A DNA stretch of 64,000 nucleotides, from positions 18,290,001 through 18,354,000 of the forward strand of contig CM106586.1 in assembly GCA_048013815.1 (NCBI GenBank), given 5' to 3'. The stretch is from Setoptus koraiensis (lineage: Eukaryota; Arthropoda). A model generated the notes under the pieces. It made no database searches. It was not told where the DNA came from and was given only the letters and a program-made list of their open reading frames with translations. A program made the position numbers and the translations under genes. Below, piece after piece: positions 24,244-37,035 of the stretch. Each line of letters opens with the position of its first letter. The stretch's first letter is position 1.

Positions 24244-26513
24244 TGCTGTTGCGGGCGTCACGTCGCCTGGCATCGTGTCGCCTGTGTGGTAGTTTGAATA
24301 AAGATGCTAATCTAGCTAAGTGTGTTTAGATGCTGGCCAGCAGATACAAACACACTGACCAGCGGTCAGTGTGTGTCAGTGGGCACTGATTAAATTCAAG
24401 TTTGCGCACACACATTGCAGATTAGCCAAGATGGCATGATGATAGTTCACACGAATACAAGCCGAGCGTACGATATATTTATTTGGTTTGCGCTGGCCGT
24501 GGCTTGCGGGCATCGCGAAAGGCAAAACAAACAGCAGCGAGCCTTGAGTGGTCAGCGGCGACTCGAGAGTTTGCCCGACATCAAGTGCTCATGACTAAAT
24601 GGGCAGCCAGGCAGCAGTTTATGGCCGCAACAAGCAAACGTTGCGTCTGCGTTGCGCCCGCCGGCCGCCGGCGGCCGATATCGCTCGGCTTCAACTTGAC
24701 GCCGTCAAGGTGAACTATGGATGATGCGAGCGCGGACAGTGCGCCCTCGTTGAGCAAACATCGCGCAGCCTGCGACACACATCAGCTGTCATGTGTCCAC
24801 TTGCGAGCCGAGCCGAGCCAAACTGACCGCTCCGGCCGGCCAGTCTGGCCGCGAGACGAGATGACCATTAGTGATATAATTGTGCGCGACATGTAAAATT
24901 TTATTTCGTCGGTGTCGAGCGCAAACGGACCATGCGAGCGGGCCGGGCCACCATTATCGAGCGCATGATTGTTGAGCGCATGATTATTAAGTGCGCGCCG
25001 CGCAAACCATTAAATACATCGGCGGCGTGAAAACGGGCGACATTTCCATTTAATGTCGCCCCGATCTGCGGGCCGTTGGCGCGCATCGCCGGCCACTGAT
25101 TGCGCGCTGCGGCCCGCTGCACGGGCGCGCTGTGCGGGTCGCGCGGGAGGCGCCTATCCACGCCATAAGATATCTGTGCCACATGATTACTATTATGCCC
25201 GCGTGCTGTGCGGTACGCAACACACCGGTCATTTGGTGGGCGCGATTGGCCGGCGGCGCGCCGCCGAAACCGTTATCGCTGGCTGTGGCAACCGGCCCGA
25301 CACATACGACGCGAACTCAAACTGGCAACCTATCTGCGCAGCAACGGAGCGTCTTCTTTTTGGCCCAAGTGGCCCAAGTAATGAGCCGTGCTCGGGCTGA
25401 TACAATGGTCACACTGACAGCAACTTGTTGCCGCTTGCGCCTCGTCCGCGATAAACGCCGGCTCACATTTCAGCGCGAGCGCCAGTTGCTCGACACGGCC
25501 GACAGTGGGCAGCCCGACCGGCCAGCGACCAGCGACCGACCAGCGACCGACCAGCGAACAATAACAAAGCTAAAAATAAAAAGAACGCGAAGAAAAAGAA
25601 CAGGGCGAGAGATTCGTCCTAAGCATGGGGCCAGCGCATGAGACGCGCATGCGACTGCCAGGCAAGTTGCAGTTCGAAAATCGAAAATCGAAATTCGAAG
25701 AGCGAAAATTCGAAAATCGAATATTCGAAAATACAAACTCTAGTCTCAGAACAACAACGGGCCCCGCCCACTCACCTGGACACAAATTTCGGCGAATTAT
25801 TGTTCGGAGCGGGCCGAGAGGGCGTGCCAGTGTTGCCGTTGTTGCTATCGGTGGCTTATAATGGCCGCCATAAGCTGTGGCTGCTGCAAGAGGGAGAGAG
25901 ATGAAATTATAGTTATTATCAACACTATAATTGTTGATCATCATGGCGAGTGTGTGATTAGCATCATGGCTCTCTGGGCTGTTGGCCGCGAGTCGGCAGC
26001 TAGTGATAATTTGCTGCCGCTGCTCCGGCCAACGCTGCGCCTCGCACTGACCGGTCCGCGCGAGTCGGTCCGCGCCGACCGGTCAGCACGAGTAGGTCCG
26101 AGCGCACCGCACACGGTCCGTGGGTCTGGGCTGGCCATGTTGGCGCTGAGTGGCCGAGTTTGCGGCCATTTGCTGGCCACCGGGGCCTCATTTTCGGTTG
26201 CTTCGTGCGCCCCGTCAGCGTCGCTGCAAATGCCGGGACGAAACAACGCCGCCATTGTATGTGCGGCTTGTGTTCCCGACCAGACCGCAACCAGACCGAC
26301 ACTGCTGGCCAGGGGCGTAACCATGCCATCGATCATGGCTGCACGGTGCGCGGCCCCTTTCCAGTTATCCGCTTATTATGGTGCGAGGCTCTCGGGCCGA
26401 GAGTGCGCACGCTGCCGGCGAGTACGCGCACTCTCGACGGAATGATGCTCGCCGGTCGCACCGATTTTGTGCCGACACAAAATTTGAATTTTTAAAGATG
26501 CAAGATGCGAGGT

Positions 26514-26551
26514 GCAAGGTGCAAGGTGCAAGGTGCAAGGTGCAAGGTGCA
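26514..26551. repeat. 7-base tandem repeat GCAAGGT, about 5 copies
   Basis: Near-perfect tandem heptamer. Confidence 0.9.
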
Positions 26552-26598
26552 AGACGCAAGACGCACGATGATGCTGCCACGAGCAGATACGAATCAGC

Positions 26599-26644
26599 GC
26601 GGCGTAGGTGTCGGCCAGCTCGTGCAAGCCGACACCTACGCCGC
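26599..26644. repeat. perfect 17-bp hairpin, 12-base loop
   Basis: Bases 26599-26615 (GCGGCGTAGGTGTCGGC) are the exact reverse complement of 26628-26644. A stem this long and GC-rich is not expected by chance. Confidence 0.88.
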
Positions 26645-28224
26645 TGGACAACGGCAACGACACTCGGTAAAACGAGGGCCAGGTTGACAACGACACCGAA
26701 TCGAAGGATAATTGATGGGCGCAGCACGCTGGCCGGACAGCTGAGCAAATTGTATAATTGTGTTTAATTGGGTACGCGCCGTGCGCCGGTGTCGCCGTCA
26801 TCGAGCTATTATAAAACTATTATCAAACCATTATCAAACTATTATCAAACTGCCATCAAGATTGACTGTGCGCTGTCCGATGAGCTGATAAAAAAGCGGC
26901 GCTGCCATGGCATCGACAGTGTCGTACTATCAGCCCTGACATGGTGCTACTATGCGTGTATGCGTGGCGTGTATTTTGATCTGTGATATGATTTAATGAT
27001 GATATCCGAGGCTGGCCGTCGATGGGCCGCCGTTGCGAGATGGCGCACACTTTTGCACTTGTGCCTGTTTGCTCATTAGTGCGCCAGGCCCGCAACTAAC
27101 CTAATTGCTTATCTCTAATGCGCCTCTAATGTTGCTCGCTTCTTTTTCTTCGTTCTTCGGTCGCTTCTTCGCCGTTCCTCGCTCGCTTCTTCGCCGTTCG
27201 CTCGCTTGTTGGCTCGCTCAACTGGCGGCCCATTTGCGCGCACACCATCCGCTCGTCCCGACAGTGGAGACAAGTAAGCGTCGCATGCGGCCGGCGAGTG
27301 TCGGGCCAGCGTCGGGCCGGTCGCACGATGCACGAGGAGACGGGGCTCTGGCGAGGAAATAAACAAAACTCCTCCCCAGTTTCTCATGCTCGCAAACCAT
27401 TCCTCCCACTCGGACAAACACAAAGGCACACTGACACACACACACACACCGGCGACAGTGCCGACCGGCCGACAGTGACACCGACACCGACGCCGATACA
27501 AACAAAGGCTCGCACACAACAAGTGATGCGGTACCATCATCATAATTATCGCCATGCCATGATACACATTTACCCGTCTGTGTCTGTGTGTCAGTCTGGC
27601 AGAGACTCTCGACACAACGTGTACCTTGCGCTCGATTCCGAGCCAGCTCACACAATCTCAACACATGCAAAGGTCATTGGCATGGCTCCGGCCGACTGAC
27701 ATCAATCACGCCATATATTGGTCAGTCGCAAATATTCCGTTGTTGTCACAGTGCGGCCACCACTGACCGCACTGGCCGCGCAAACAACAATTATTACTGT
27801 ACCTCATCATTATCGGGCCGCCACTTGTCTCGCTCGTAGCGACTCGCCATTCGTGACTCCCATTTACACGACGCCAACTTGTCCGTCGAACACGTCGGAA
27901 CGTGTGTACGTACGCCATGGTTGCCTGGTCATTCCGTCATTTTTGTCAATTTTTGTCAATTTTTGGCCATTTTTGTCAATCTTTGGCCATTTTTGGCCAT
28001 TTTGGGCCAATTTTACATGTACACACACACAAATATGTAAACATTGGGCATTATGCAATGCAGTTTTGACGGAGAAAAACAAAACAGGAAGGCGCGTGGC
28101 GCCATCTGCATTCTTTCGGAACAACTGTCATTTCCAGCAATATGCCAGCCCGCATCCAGATGGAGCTGGTGGCGTTTTTCAAACTAACTTTTTCACGACA
28201 CTCTCCATATTCGCCTCTTTTTCT

Positions 28225-28285
28225 CTGACTATTCTTGGCATACAAATCGTATGATACAATATTTGTGTCATGCAAGAATAGTCAG
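28225..28285 (+). ncRNA. candidate miRNA-like hairpin
   Basis: A 61-base fold-back. CTGACTATTCTTG pairs perfectly with CAAGAATAGTCAG. After a one-base bulge on the 5' side, CAT pairs with ATG; after a three-base bulge on the 3' side, ACAAAT pairs with ATTTGT. The loop is 13 bases. That makes 22 base pairs with two bulges, the size of a miRNA duplex. A paired lower stem beyond the duplex, normal for Drosha substrates, is not evident, and I do not recognise either arm as a known miRNA. A short fold-back transposon remnant is the main alternative. Confidence 0.25.
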
Positions 28286-29588
28286 TTCGGGGCCCGACCA
28301 CATGCAATCTAATTAAAGTTGCGAACGGATAAATTCTGCATATACAATGTGTATGAATACAAAGTGTATATGGTGCTGGCCTATATGAGGTCGCACCATA
28401 TACGCACCATGTATGTGAGCGCAGCGTGATGCTGCACGACAGTGGGGCCGCCGTTGAAAAAGTGGATGTATCATCGATACGAGCAAGACGCGTAAACATG
28501 TCGCCAGACGAGACGATTCTCTTATCCGACGATGAGTGTGTTATAGAGCCAACTGTGTTGTGGCAACTATTAATCATGGGCAGTCTAGTTGGCACAGAGA
28601 TCGCTGCAGAGATTGGGGCGCCCCGAGTTGGCGAAAATCCGACAAATTCTTCAAATACAACAACGGGGCAAATTATCGCCACAGCAGCAACAGCAGCCGC
28701 AGCAGCCGCAACAACAACGAGCATAAGAATAAGCATGGCCCGAGGATAGGCATTGACGAAAATTGATCCCCCCAACAATCCCGTGATGCATTACTATTCA
28801 TAGTTATCATTGTGCCGCTAATAATGGCGATGATACAAAGCGCAGATTTACATATATTGTATATATATACAGTGCATACATTTGTGGTGCGTTTATTGTT
28901 AATGCAAGTCGCCGCAAACAGAATAGAATGGGCCGACAAGTTGGCGAACAGTGAGCGAAATTGATTAGCATAATCGCGGCCTCATCCATTGTCATTGTTG
29001 GCCGGCAAAAACATGCCAGCCACAACTGGTTTGTGTTGTCGTTGTTGTTGCCGCTGTTGTTGGCGTTGCGCGAGTCGGCCGCCGGTATTTGTGTGTGTTG
29101 ACAACACCAATTTCAACGACAATATTATTACTTCATAGGGACATTACTTTATATGAACGACGACGATGATTTATGAATCAATGGAGGCAATACGCGCACA
29201 AGTTAAACAGAATGGACAAGTTGGCACAGAATAGATAGAAACAACATGATGCCGGCACAGATACGACAAGTTGATGATGCAACATGATGAAATATTGATA
29301 TTCGCAATTTGCGATCATAATGTCACGTGTAGCAGCATGTAGCAACTACATGTGACAATGCAGCAGCAGCGCTTTATTTATGCAAATAAACCTGTGCTGG
29401 TGCTTGTTTTGTTGTTGGCGACAGTGCTCGCAAACAATACCGACTGGTCGCAACAAACCGCCGGCGTGCTCACTGGCCGACATGCCAAAAACAACAGCAA
29501 CAGCGTCACATTATGTTATATTATTATTGCATATTTCATCAAGGTCGCATATTGTTTGCGCGCCTCCAATCCCCCGCCGAACAACAAT

Positions 29589-29631
29589 CGATCTCTGGCA
29601 ATCTCTGGCAGTCTCTGGCAGTCTCTGGCAA
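29589..29631. repeat. 10-base tandem repeat TCTCTGGCAR, 4 copies
   Basis: Four near-identical decamers in tandem. Confidence 0.88.
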
Positions 29632-32204
29632 ACGTTGGGCCCCTCGCAAAGTTGTGCGGTCATCTCTGTGTCCAGTTTTCTGTCTGTGCCGGTTTGCTCG
29701 CAGTCGGCGTGCAACTGTCACGCTGGCAACTGTCTGACGTGAGCGATAATTAGCAGCCAATTAACACAAACAAAGCTCGTCTGCTGCTGCCAAACTGTTT
29801 GGCAACTACGTAGACTCTATTCAACAATAACTACTTACGACAACCAGTTGTTGTTAGCTGGCACCGTCACTTGTTATGCTCAAGGCTCGAGCATCAACCA
29901 CAAATGGAGAGACGCACTTGACCAGCGATCGAGCAGCGGCCACCGGCCAATTGGCACAGCAGCCTCAAGTTGGCACAGGCTGCCCGGAAGTGGCCCCAAA
30001 TCGGCCCCAATCTCACAACAATCTCACAACAATCTCACAACAATCTCACATACATGAGCATACACGTGAGTGTATGCAGAATCCAGTGAGATGATACAAT
30101 ATACAATGAGAGCCAATGCACGGGTAGCTTCGCTTTGCATTAGCATTCTCTTGTTCGCCCACAATGGTTCAGGCAGTTTGCATCACGACGAACGGTGAGA
30201 TAAATTGCCATTTATCACACCTTAAAAATGCGTGGAAAATGTGTGAAATACTTTAAAACTATAATGTGATTTGTTATCTAGCGCTTACATCATCATTAGA
30301 TGATCGTTAGCCCACATTACTTAATGATGCTATGCTATGTTGATAGTTACAGCGGTTGCGGTGCAGACGATATGTGCGCAGTTGTTGAGATGGCGATGAT
30401 AGAAAAACTGGCGACAACATGATTCGACAATGGATAACAGCAGCAGTTCTAGTGGCAACAACAACGACAAGCGGCAACAACAACGACAAGCAGCAACAAC
30501 AACGACAAGCAGCAACAAAATAGAGAAAATGAAATAAAACGGAATAAATCTCTCAAAAGTGCGCCGAGTGCCACGTGCTGCCAGCGCGCGTTAGTGTCCA
30601 AGTCAATTGTGGGTTCAGTGAGAGAGAGATTTATTTGTGTGTTTGTGGCTTTTTTGCCCGCTGTACGTCGTTTGCACTTTAAAAAGTTTTAAGTCGCCCT
30701 TGTAATGGAATGAGAGCGAGAGCGAGAGAAAATGAAGCAAGAAGCGTTCAATTGTGGCGAGATTGAGCAAATATGATAAGTTGCTTGTTGACTGGTGGCC
30801 ATCTTTCATTGGTGCAATTGGCGACTTGGTGTTGCCATTAGCTTTTGCCTCAACGACTACAAAAATAACAATTGAATTATGAATAGTGAGCGCAGTCAAA
30901 AAGAATTATCAAACACGAGACGAGAGATATGTTCTCTCGATATGGATATGTATATGGATATGGATGAAAAAGGAATGCGAAAAAAGCCAAGTGGAAAAAA
31001 AATGCATCGCGCATTTTTTCCCGCTTGGCGGACAAAAAGTGATTCGCACTTAAGTCACAAATATACGCAACTGTCTATGGAGATAAACAGACAAGATTGT
31101 TGTAACCTGTAAACTGTAACGTGCAACCATTAATGCAGTGCGAGTGCATATGTGCACCGCGGCAAGGCCTATATCCCGGTTGGGCGCCTATATGGGCCAG
31201 CTAGCTAACTGTGTATCTGTCTGTCTCGAATAATTTGCTATCTTTAAATAGAAATTGAGACACCGAATTGGCTGGCTGACTGGCTGGCTGAAATGGCTGC
31301 CTGTTTTTGGTTTGAGCGCAGCAATTTCAACCGGCCAACACTTGCCGTTGTGATCAAGAGATGCAACAAACACAATTCAATCTCTTTTTGTTGCCATTTT
31401 GTCGGCTTGCCAACTTGCGCGCTCTTGTGTGTCGAAATGGGCCGCCTAATTGAGTGCCATTTAATCCAAGCCTCTACAGCACATATATCAGTGTTTGTTA
31501 TTGCATTATTTTGTGTGTGGTCAGTGTGGCTCAAGCCACAAAAACTATTGGCCAATCGCAGCGGGCCCAATTACACTATTACGTATTGTGTTATTAGGAG
31601 GAGAGTGACCAATGAATAACAGTGTTCATTACATGAGATCATTACATAAGTGTGTATTGGTGGTTGTTGTTCACGCTTGAGTAACATTGGTAGCACACAG
31701 CATACACGACATGACCACTTGTGTGTTTGTTGGCAACGCACACAAACACGGACAGAAACAAATGGGCCCAATGAGGGGCCTCAAGACGAGCACAGCAACG
31801 AATCTAAATGGATGTGTTGTGTCAATGGTTATTGCCCGGCAAGCAACCGCAGCGAGCAACAAAATAACAAAACAACAAAACAAATCGCCCGCCCGCTCGC
31901 TCGCCGTGTCCGATGCAGTGTCCAGTTGACTAACGGTATCGCACGAGTTTGTTTTTGGTCAACAATAGCGCAACACTGACAGTGCCAATCATAATCATAT
32001 TTAGTGAGCACCGTTAACCGTTGACCATTATCGCACTGACCTCTCTCGGATGCAGCATGGCAGCTTGTGGCCAGCAGCGACAACAATGGCCCCAAATAAG
32101 TGCAGTGCGCACAGTATGACATTGCACACTCTCGGAAACAGTTACAAATTAGCAGTGATACCCGCGATGGGGCCCCATAGCGGCGACATGGCGGCCATTC
32201 CAAC

Positions 32205-32292
32205 AGCGATACAGCCGGTTATATAGCGGGCGATACAGCGAGTGATATAGCGGGCGATATAGCGACAGGCTGATATAGCGACAGGGTGACAG
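32205..32292. repeat. GATATAGCGRGC-like tandem units
   Basis: Six to seven loosely related units of about 12-15 bases built on GATATAGCG. Confidence 0.75.
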
Positions 32293-33934
32293 GTTGCGCG
32301 CACTGGCCAGATAGATTGGCCGGCTCAGCGGTTGGAGAGCGCTCTTTTCTGCTCCAGCGAGCACTTGTATGCTCTTTTGGGGCGCAAATATCTTGTTCCG
32401 CTGCGCCGAACTCGCTGTCTGTGTGCCCGTGATCGATTCAATCAGGTCCGAACCACGACACAATGGGCCACCACAGTGACACTGTAAGTGTATTTGTGTC
32501 CCCGGCACAGACACAAACAGAAACGGCGCCAAGAGCACAAATGGGGCCCCAGCAATGCTAGCCAAGCGATAAGAATTAATCGCCTCACATACACACACAC
32601 CGATAATAATTGCCAATACGATGCCTCTTTGGCCGATAATGCGCTCATACGCTAATACGCCGTCCCGACAGTCGCAGCGTCATGTAGTCGCAGCGTCATG
32701 TTATGTAACAGCGTTACATAATAATGCCGGGCCGGCGGCAACAGGAAGACACTGTCTACCTCTTCTGGCACCCTCTTCTGGTACGTACGCGTGGTTGCAA
32801 CAGCGCGCGTTGTGCCACAAGAGCGGCTTCTGTGATTGCGCAATTGTGTGGAGGAGGTCGAACAAGGATCAGACACACGACGACAAGATTAGCGCGTTGT
32901 GTGTTATTGGGTTGCACCCATATCGCCGGCGCGCCAGTTATGACAATATAATTGCGCGACAACAACAACAACACATACACACACACACCCATTAATACGT
33001 AACTAATCCGCGCCCGACAACAATTTTCAACTGCGCACGAGCCCGTCATTTGGGTATTTGTCGGCTCAGCGAGGTTCCAGCCATTAGGCGCTAGGTGGTG
33101 TGTCTGGCGATGAGATAAACCGAGATATCTCACACGAACACACACACACACACACACACATTTTGGCACTGCTTGCATAACTGTATCAACTGCGATAAAT
33201 GCGATCGCTGAGCATTCACACCGATCGCTGCCGGCGCGCTGCGACAATCACGTGCCGTTGTGAGATAATCCAAATACGCGATTATGATATTTTAATCAAC
33301 ACGACATAGGTGCGGTGTCCAGCAGAGGGCCCCACTGGCCCCCTGGCCCCGCTGGCAGGTCAGCCGGCCGGGCCGAAGCCTGCGAATGGATGCAGGCGGG
33401 TTTTGTTGCAACTTGCGATGCCTATTGCAGCGGGCAGTGCCCGGCACGAATGGCATCTCGTAAAAAAGTTGTTGAGGCCAAAAGTAGCAAGTATTTGTGG
33501 CCCGAGTGACACTTATTCTGTGTCGGTGTGAACTGATTTGGTGGCGCCGGCACACACACAAAATCACACAGACCCACCGAATCTCAGAGACCCACCGAAT
33601 CTCAGAGACCCACCAAATCACACTGACACACCGAACGGAGCGCGTCCCAAACGCTAAACGGCCGCCAGTTTGTTCGCATAAAACAACGGACAGCGAAAAT
33701 ATTTAGTGACGACGATGATGTGTGACTGACCGCTACAACATATATTATAATATATGAATATTAGGTGAGTGGCGGACGGCCCAAAATGGCCACGGACAAT
33801 AATGCGCCATTGAGACGGACAATAATGCGCCGTTGAGACGGACACAGGCAACAAATCAAACGAGCTCGGGTCCGCTTCGCCTTGTCACAGGGGCGACAGT
33901 TAGTGCGCGCCGGTGTCACTTATAATCTCTGGCT

Positions 33935-33983
33935 GGCCAGCACTCACTTTTTTGGCTTGCGCCCCAAAAAGTGAGTGCTGGCC
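33935..33983. repeat. perfect 18-bp hairpin, 13-base loop
   Basis: Bases 33935-33952 (GGCCAGCACTCACTTTTT) are exactly complementary to 33966-33983. Confidence 0.88.
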
Positions 33984-34077
33984 CCATGCTCTTGAGCGTG
34001 GTTGTCGCTTGTTTTAGTTGGCGCGGCCACTTGAGGTGAGCGCGACCGGCCCATCTTACGGTCCGAGGCCGTCTTAC

Positions 34078-34172
34078 GCCGCTGACACTGCCGGCGCCGC
34101 TGACACTGCCGGCACCGCGGACACTGCCGGCACCGCGGACAACGCCGACACTGCCGACGACGCCGACACTGC
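34078..34172. repeat. GCTGACACTGCCGGC-type tandem repeat
   Basis: Six units of about 15-18 bases around GACACTGCCG, progressively diverging. Confidence 0.82.
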
Positions 34173-35567
34173 AAGAGCATGAGAACAACAAATATCTCTA
34201 GTGGTTGCTCGGGACACGCTCCGGCGCGGCAATATTGCCCGTGTGTCCAGTGACAGGCATACAGCAACATGCAAATTTAATCAGGGTAATTGATATGAAC
34301 TCCCCATTCTATGAATTGCATCACTTTGCCTGCCCACTGGCACACTCGTTCGTTGGTGTATGCTGATTCTTGGCGCCATTGGCCGCTAATGGTGATTAAT
34401 TGCAGCCAGCAACACAAGCAATTACGGCCAGTGGTCATCGTTGTTTGATTGATTCGAGCGCGTTTTAAACAGTCGGCTCAAGCAGTTGTTGCTGGTTCCC
34501 ACTAACAACCAACGACTAGCGACCAACAACCAACAGCTAACAACTAGCAACCAGCAATCAGCAACCAGAAACCAGCAAGATGCCAGTGATGCGGTTCCGC
34601 GCGCATCCCTGGCATCAAATAAATAATAAATAGTGGATAGTAAGTTGCGTAAGATGCCTCCTTTTTAACACGCTCATTTTTCATTGTGTCGCGTGAGTGT
34701 CTCGCTCTGTCCGGCGGCGTCTCGAGCCGCTCTTCGAGTCGGGCCCGGCAAGAGCCGTGTCAGGGCAACCGGCAACACGGCAAGAATGTCAACTGCGCGC
34801 CAACTGTGACACTGGCGTCGGTGACGCTGGCATTGGTGACGCTGGCATTGGCGACATAGCTGGTATTAGCGACACCAGTATTGGTGACATAGCTGGGGCT
34901 CGGAAAAAGAAGCGGCCCCAAAAAAATCTTGCTCTTGCTCTCTCGCTCGGAGAGGGGCAAGCAAGCCGGCTCTTGCCCTCGTGCGCGTGCTGCCCGCGGA
35001 GACAAACTCAGCTCAGACAAACAAATGTACATACGAATCAATGTGTGCTCACGCAGTTTGTGGGGCCCCGACGTCGCGTGCTAACGTGTGCCCTCTAATG
35101 TGCTCATCGTGATAAGAGAAAGCGGACCGAATGAGCAAGTCAGAACCAGCGGCACGCGTCACGTGTCGCCTAGATGATTTCATTTTGGGCTCGCTCACTC
35201 GCTCTCACTGCTGCCTCGTCTGCTGTCTGTTTGTCTATCTATGATTAGTGGTGGATGCACTTCATTAAATCACACCCGCTGATATTACACCCCGCTACTC
35301 GTATCATATTCTCCTATCGCATATTATGTAAGACTGTGCTGCTGTGATCCATTCCATTCCATTCAATTCCATTCTGTTCCGTTCCGTTCCGTTCTGTTCT
35401 GCTCGCTCATGTTCTTTTGTGTGCGCCAACATTTTGTGTGCGCGCCAACATGCTCCGTTATAGTTGGCTGGCGTGCTATATGCTAGTCGTGCTGTTTGTT
35501 GTTATGTTGCTGTCGCCTGTGTCCCATCGTCTAACTGTGTTATTCTGGGTCAACTGTTCGCAACAAC

Positions 35568-35589
35568 ATGACTATTCATGAATAGTCAT
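35568..35589. repeat. 22-bp perfect palindrome
   Basis: Two uninterrupted 11-base halves, ATGACTATTCA and TGAATAGTCAT, equal their own reverse complement. The stem shares the word GACTATTC with the 28.2-kb hairpin. Confidence 0.9.
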
Positions 35590-36990
35590 CATGGGGAGCT
35601 GCAATCCTAGAGAAAATAAGATTTGTCACACACCGACACACACACCGACACACTAAACAAGTAGTCGTGTGTTATCGTTGGCGGGGATTATAGCCGCTGT
35701 TATGTAACCGCTACGACTACTTAATACCCACTAGCTACTTTTATGTGCTATTATCGTGGCGCCCCTCTAATCTCTTTGTCGCAGCTACTGCTGTTGGCGC
35801 TTACAACAATTTGTTAGTGTCTGTGAGTGCGCTTACCACTCACCAAGCCAGCGCAGAAAAGTGTCCGAGTAAGTGAAGACCAGATGACGATTACGACGAC
35901 CATGATGACCATGATGATGATGATGTAATAACTGATAATAACAACAACTTTCTATTGGGGCCCCGATTGTGCAATTTGTCAAGAGAGTGGTTCTTCTTGT
36001 TTTTTGTTCGCAGGCTAAACTTTGCCAGACACACTTTGCAACCTAATGTAAACTGATAGAGAGAGACATAAATTGAGCAGCTTGATTCGAGACGAAACAA
36101 AAAGAGATTAGCTGGCCGCCGGTGAGTGACACGACCAGTGTGACTCGATTAGTGGGCGCCGCGAGCTGCCGGCTAACGTCCGACTAGCCGCTTGAGAGCT
36201 GCTGGCTCTCACAATTGTCACAATTGAGGCGAGTCACGGTGCATGCGATGCCTATAAATGCCAAAAGAACAATAGTCTGCGTCAGCTGACACTTGTCAGT
36301 TGTGACACAAAAAGCGCCCCAAGATATTGCCCTGCTCTAATGGTGCAGCGATATCTTTGCACTAATTGCTGGCCTCGTCACGACACACCCACTTACCTGT
36401 CGCTCAATTGACTCGATATAGGTCAAGCGAATGAGATTGGTGCTTGGGCTCGTCGGCCATATTATTTCATATTATCTGCTTCAAGCACCCATTACAGTGG
36501 CGTATGAGGCGCAGTGTGACGATCGTTTGTTTTGGCAGCGCTGCAAAAAGATGGCCGCTGGCCAGTTGCATTATAGTGGCAGCAATATAGTCTCGGTGTC
36601 GTGTGCAATGTTGCACATATATCGAACATTAAACGGTTAGGCGGCCTAACTTGGGCCAACGACGGCAAGATGGTTGGCTGGCCTGCGTGAGTGTTGCGCG
36701 GTGCGCACAAGAATGCAATTGTGTGTCGCTATTGTGCCAACTGGGCCGGACAGCTGGGCAGCACGGGGGAGGGGGCAAGCAGCGAGCAGTGAGTGGCTGG
36801 CTTTTTGTTCGATTTGACTCAAGTCGAACAGGCCGGCGGCAAGCTGAGTCTGGCAGACGGGCTACTTTTGTCAATCTGTCCTATATCGGGCTCACTGGAG
36901 CTCATCTGCTGCTGCTGCTGGCTGGCTGGCTGGCGTGTATTGGCGTCTAGTGGTGCCCAGTGGCGCCTGTCGGGGCATGTTGGTGCCCAG

Positions 36991-37035
36991 TGGTGCCTGT
37001 TGGTGCCTGTTGGTGCCTGTTGGTGCCTGTTGGTG
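36991..37035. repeat. 10-base tandem repeat TGGTGCCTGT, 4 exact copies
   Basis: Four perfect copies plus a partial fifth, preceded by diverged TGGTGCCCAG versions. Confidence 0.92.

Noticed and set aside
28179-28778. 199-codon minus frame and 107-codon plus frame overlapping each other
   Set aside because: Both look moderately protein-like, but only one could be real, neither has a recognisable domain, and no splice partners were found.
36431-36640. 69-codon ORF starting MRLVLGLVGHIISYY with signal-like N-terminus
   Set aside because: No second exon, no family resemblance, and chance hydrophobic starts are common in this composition.
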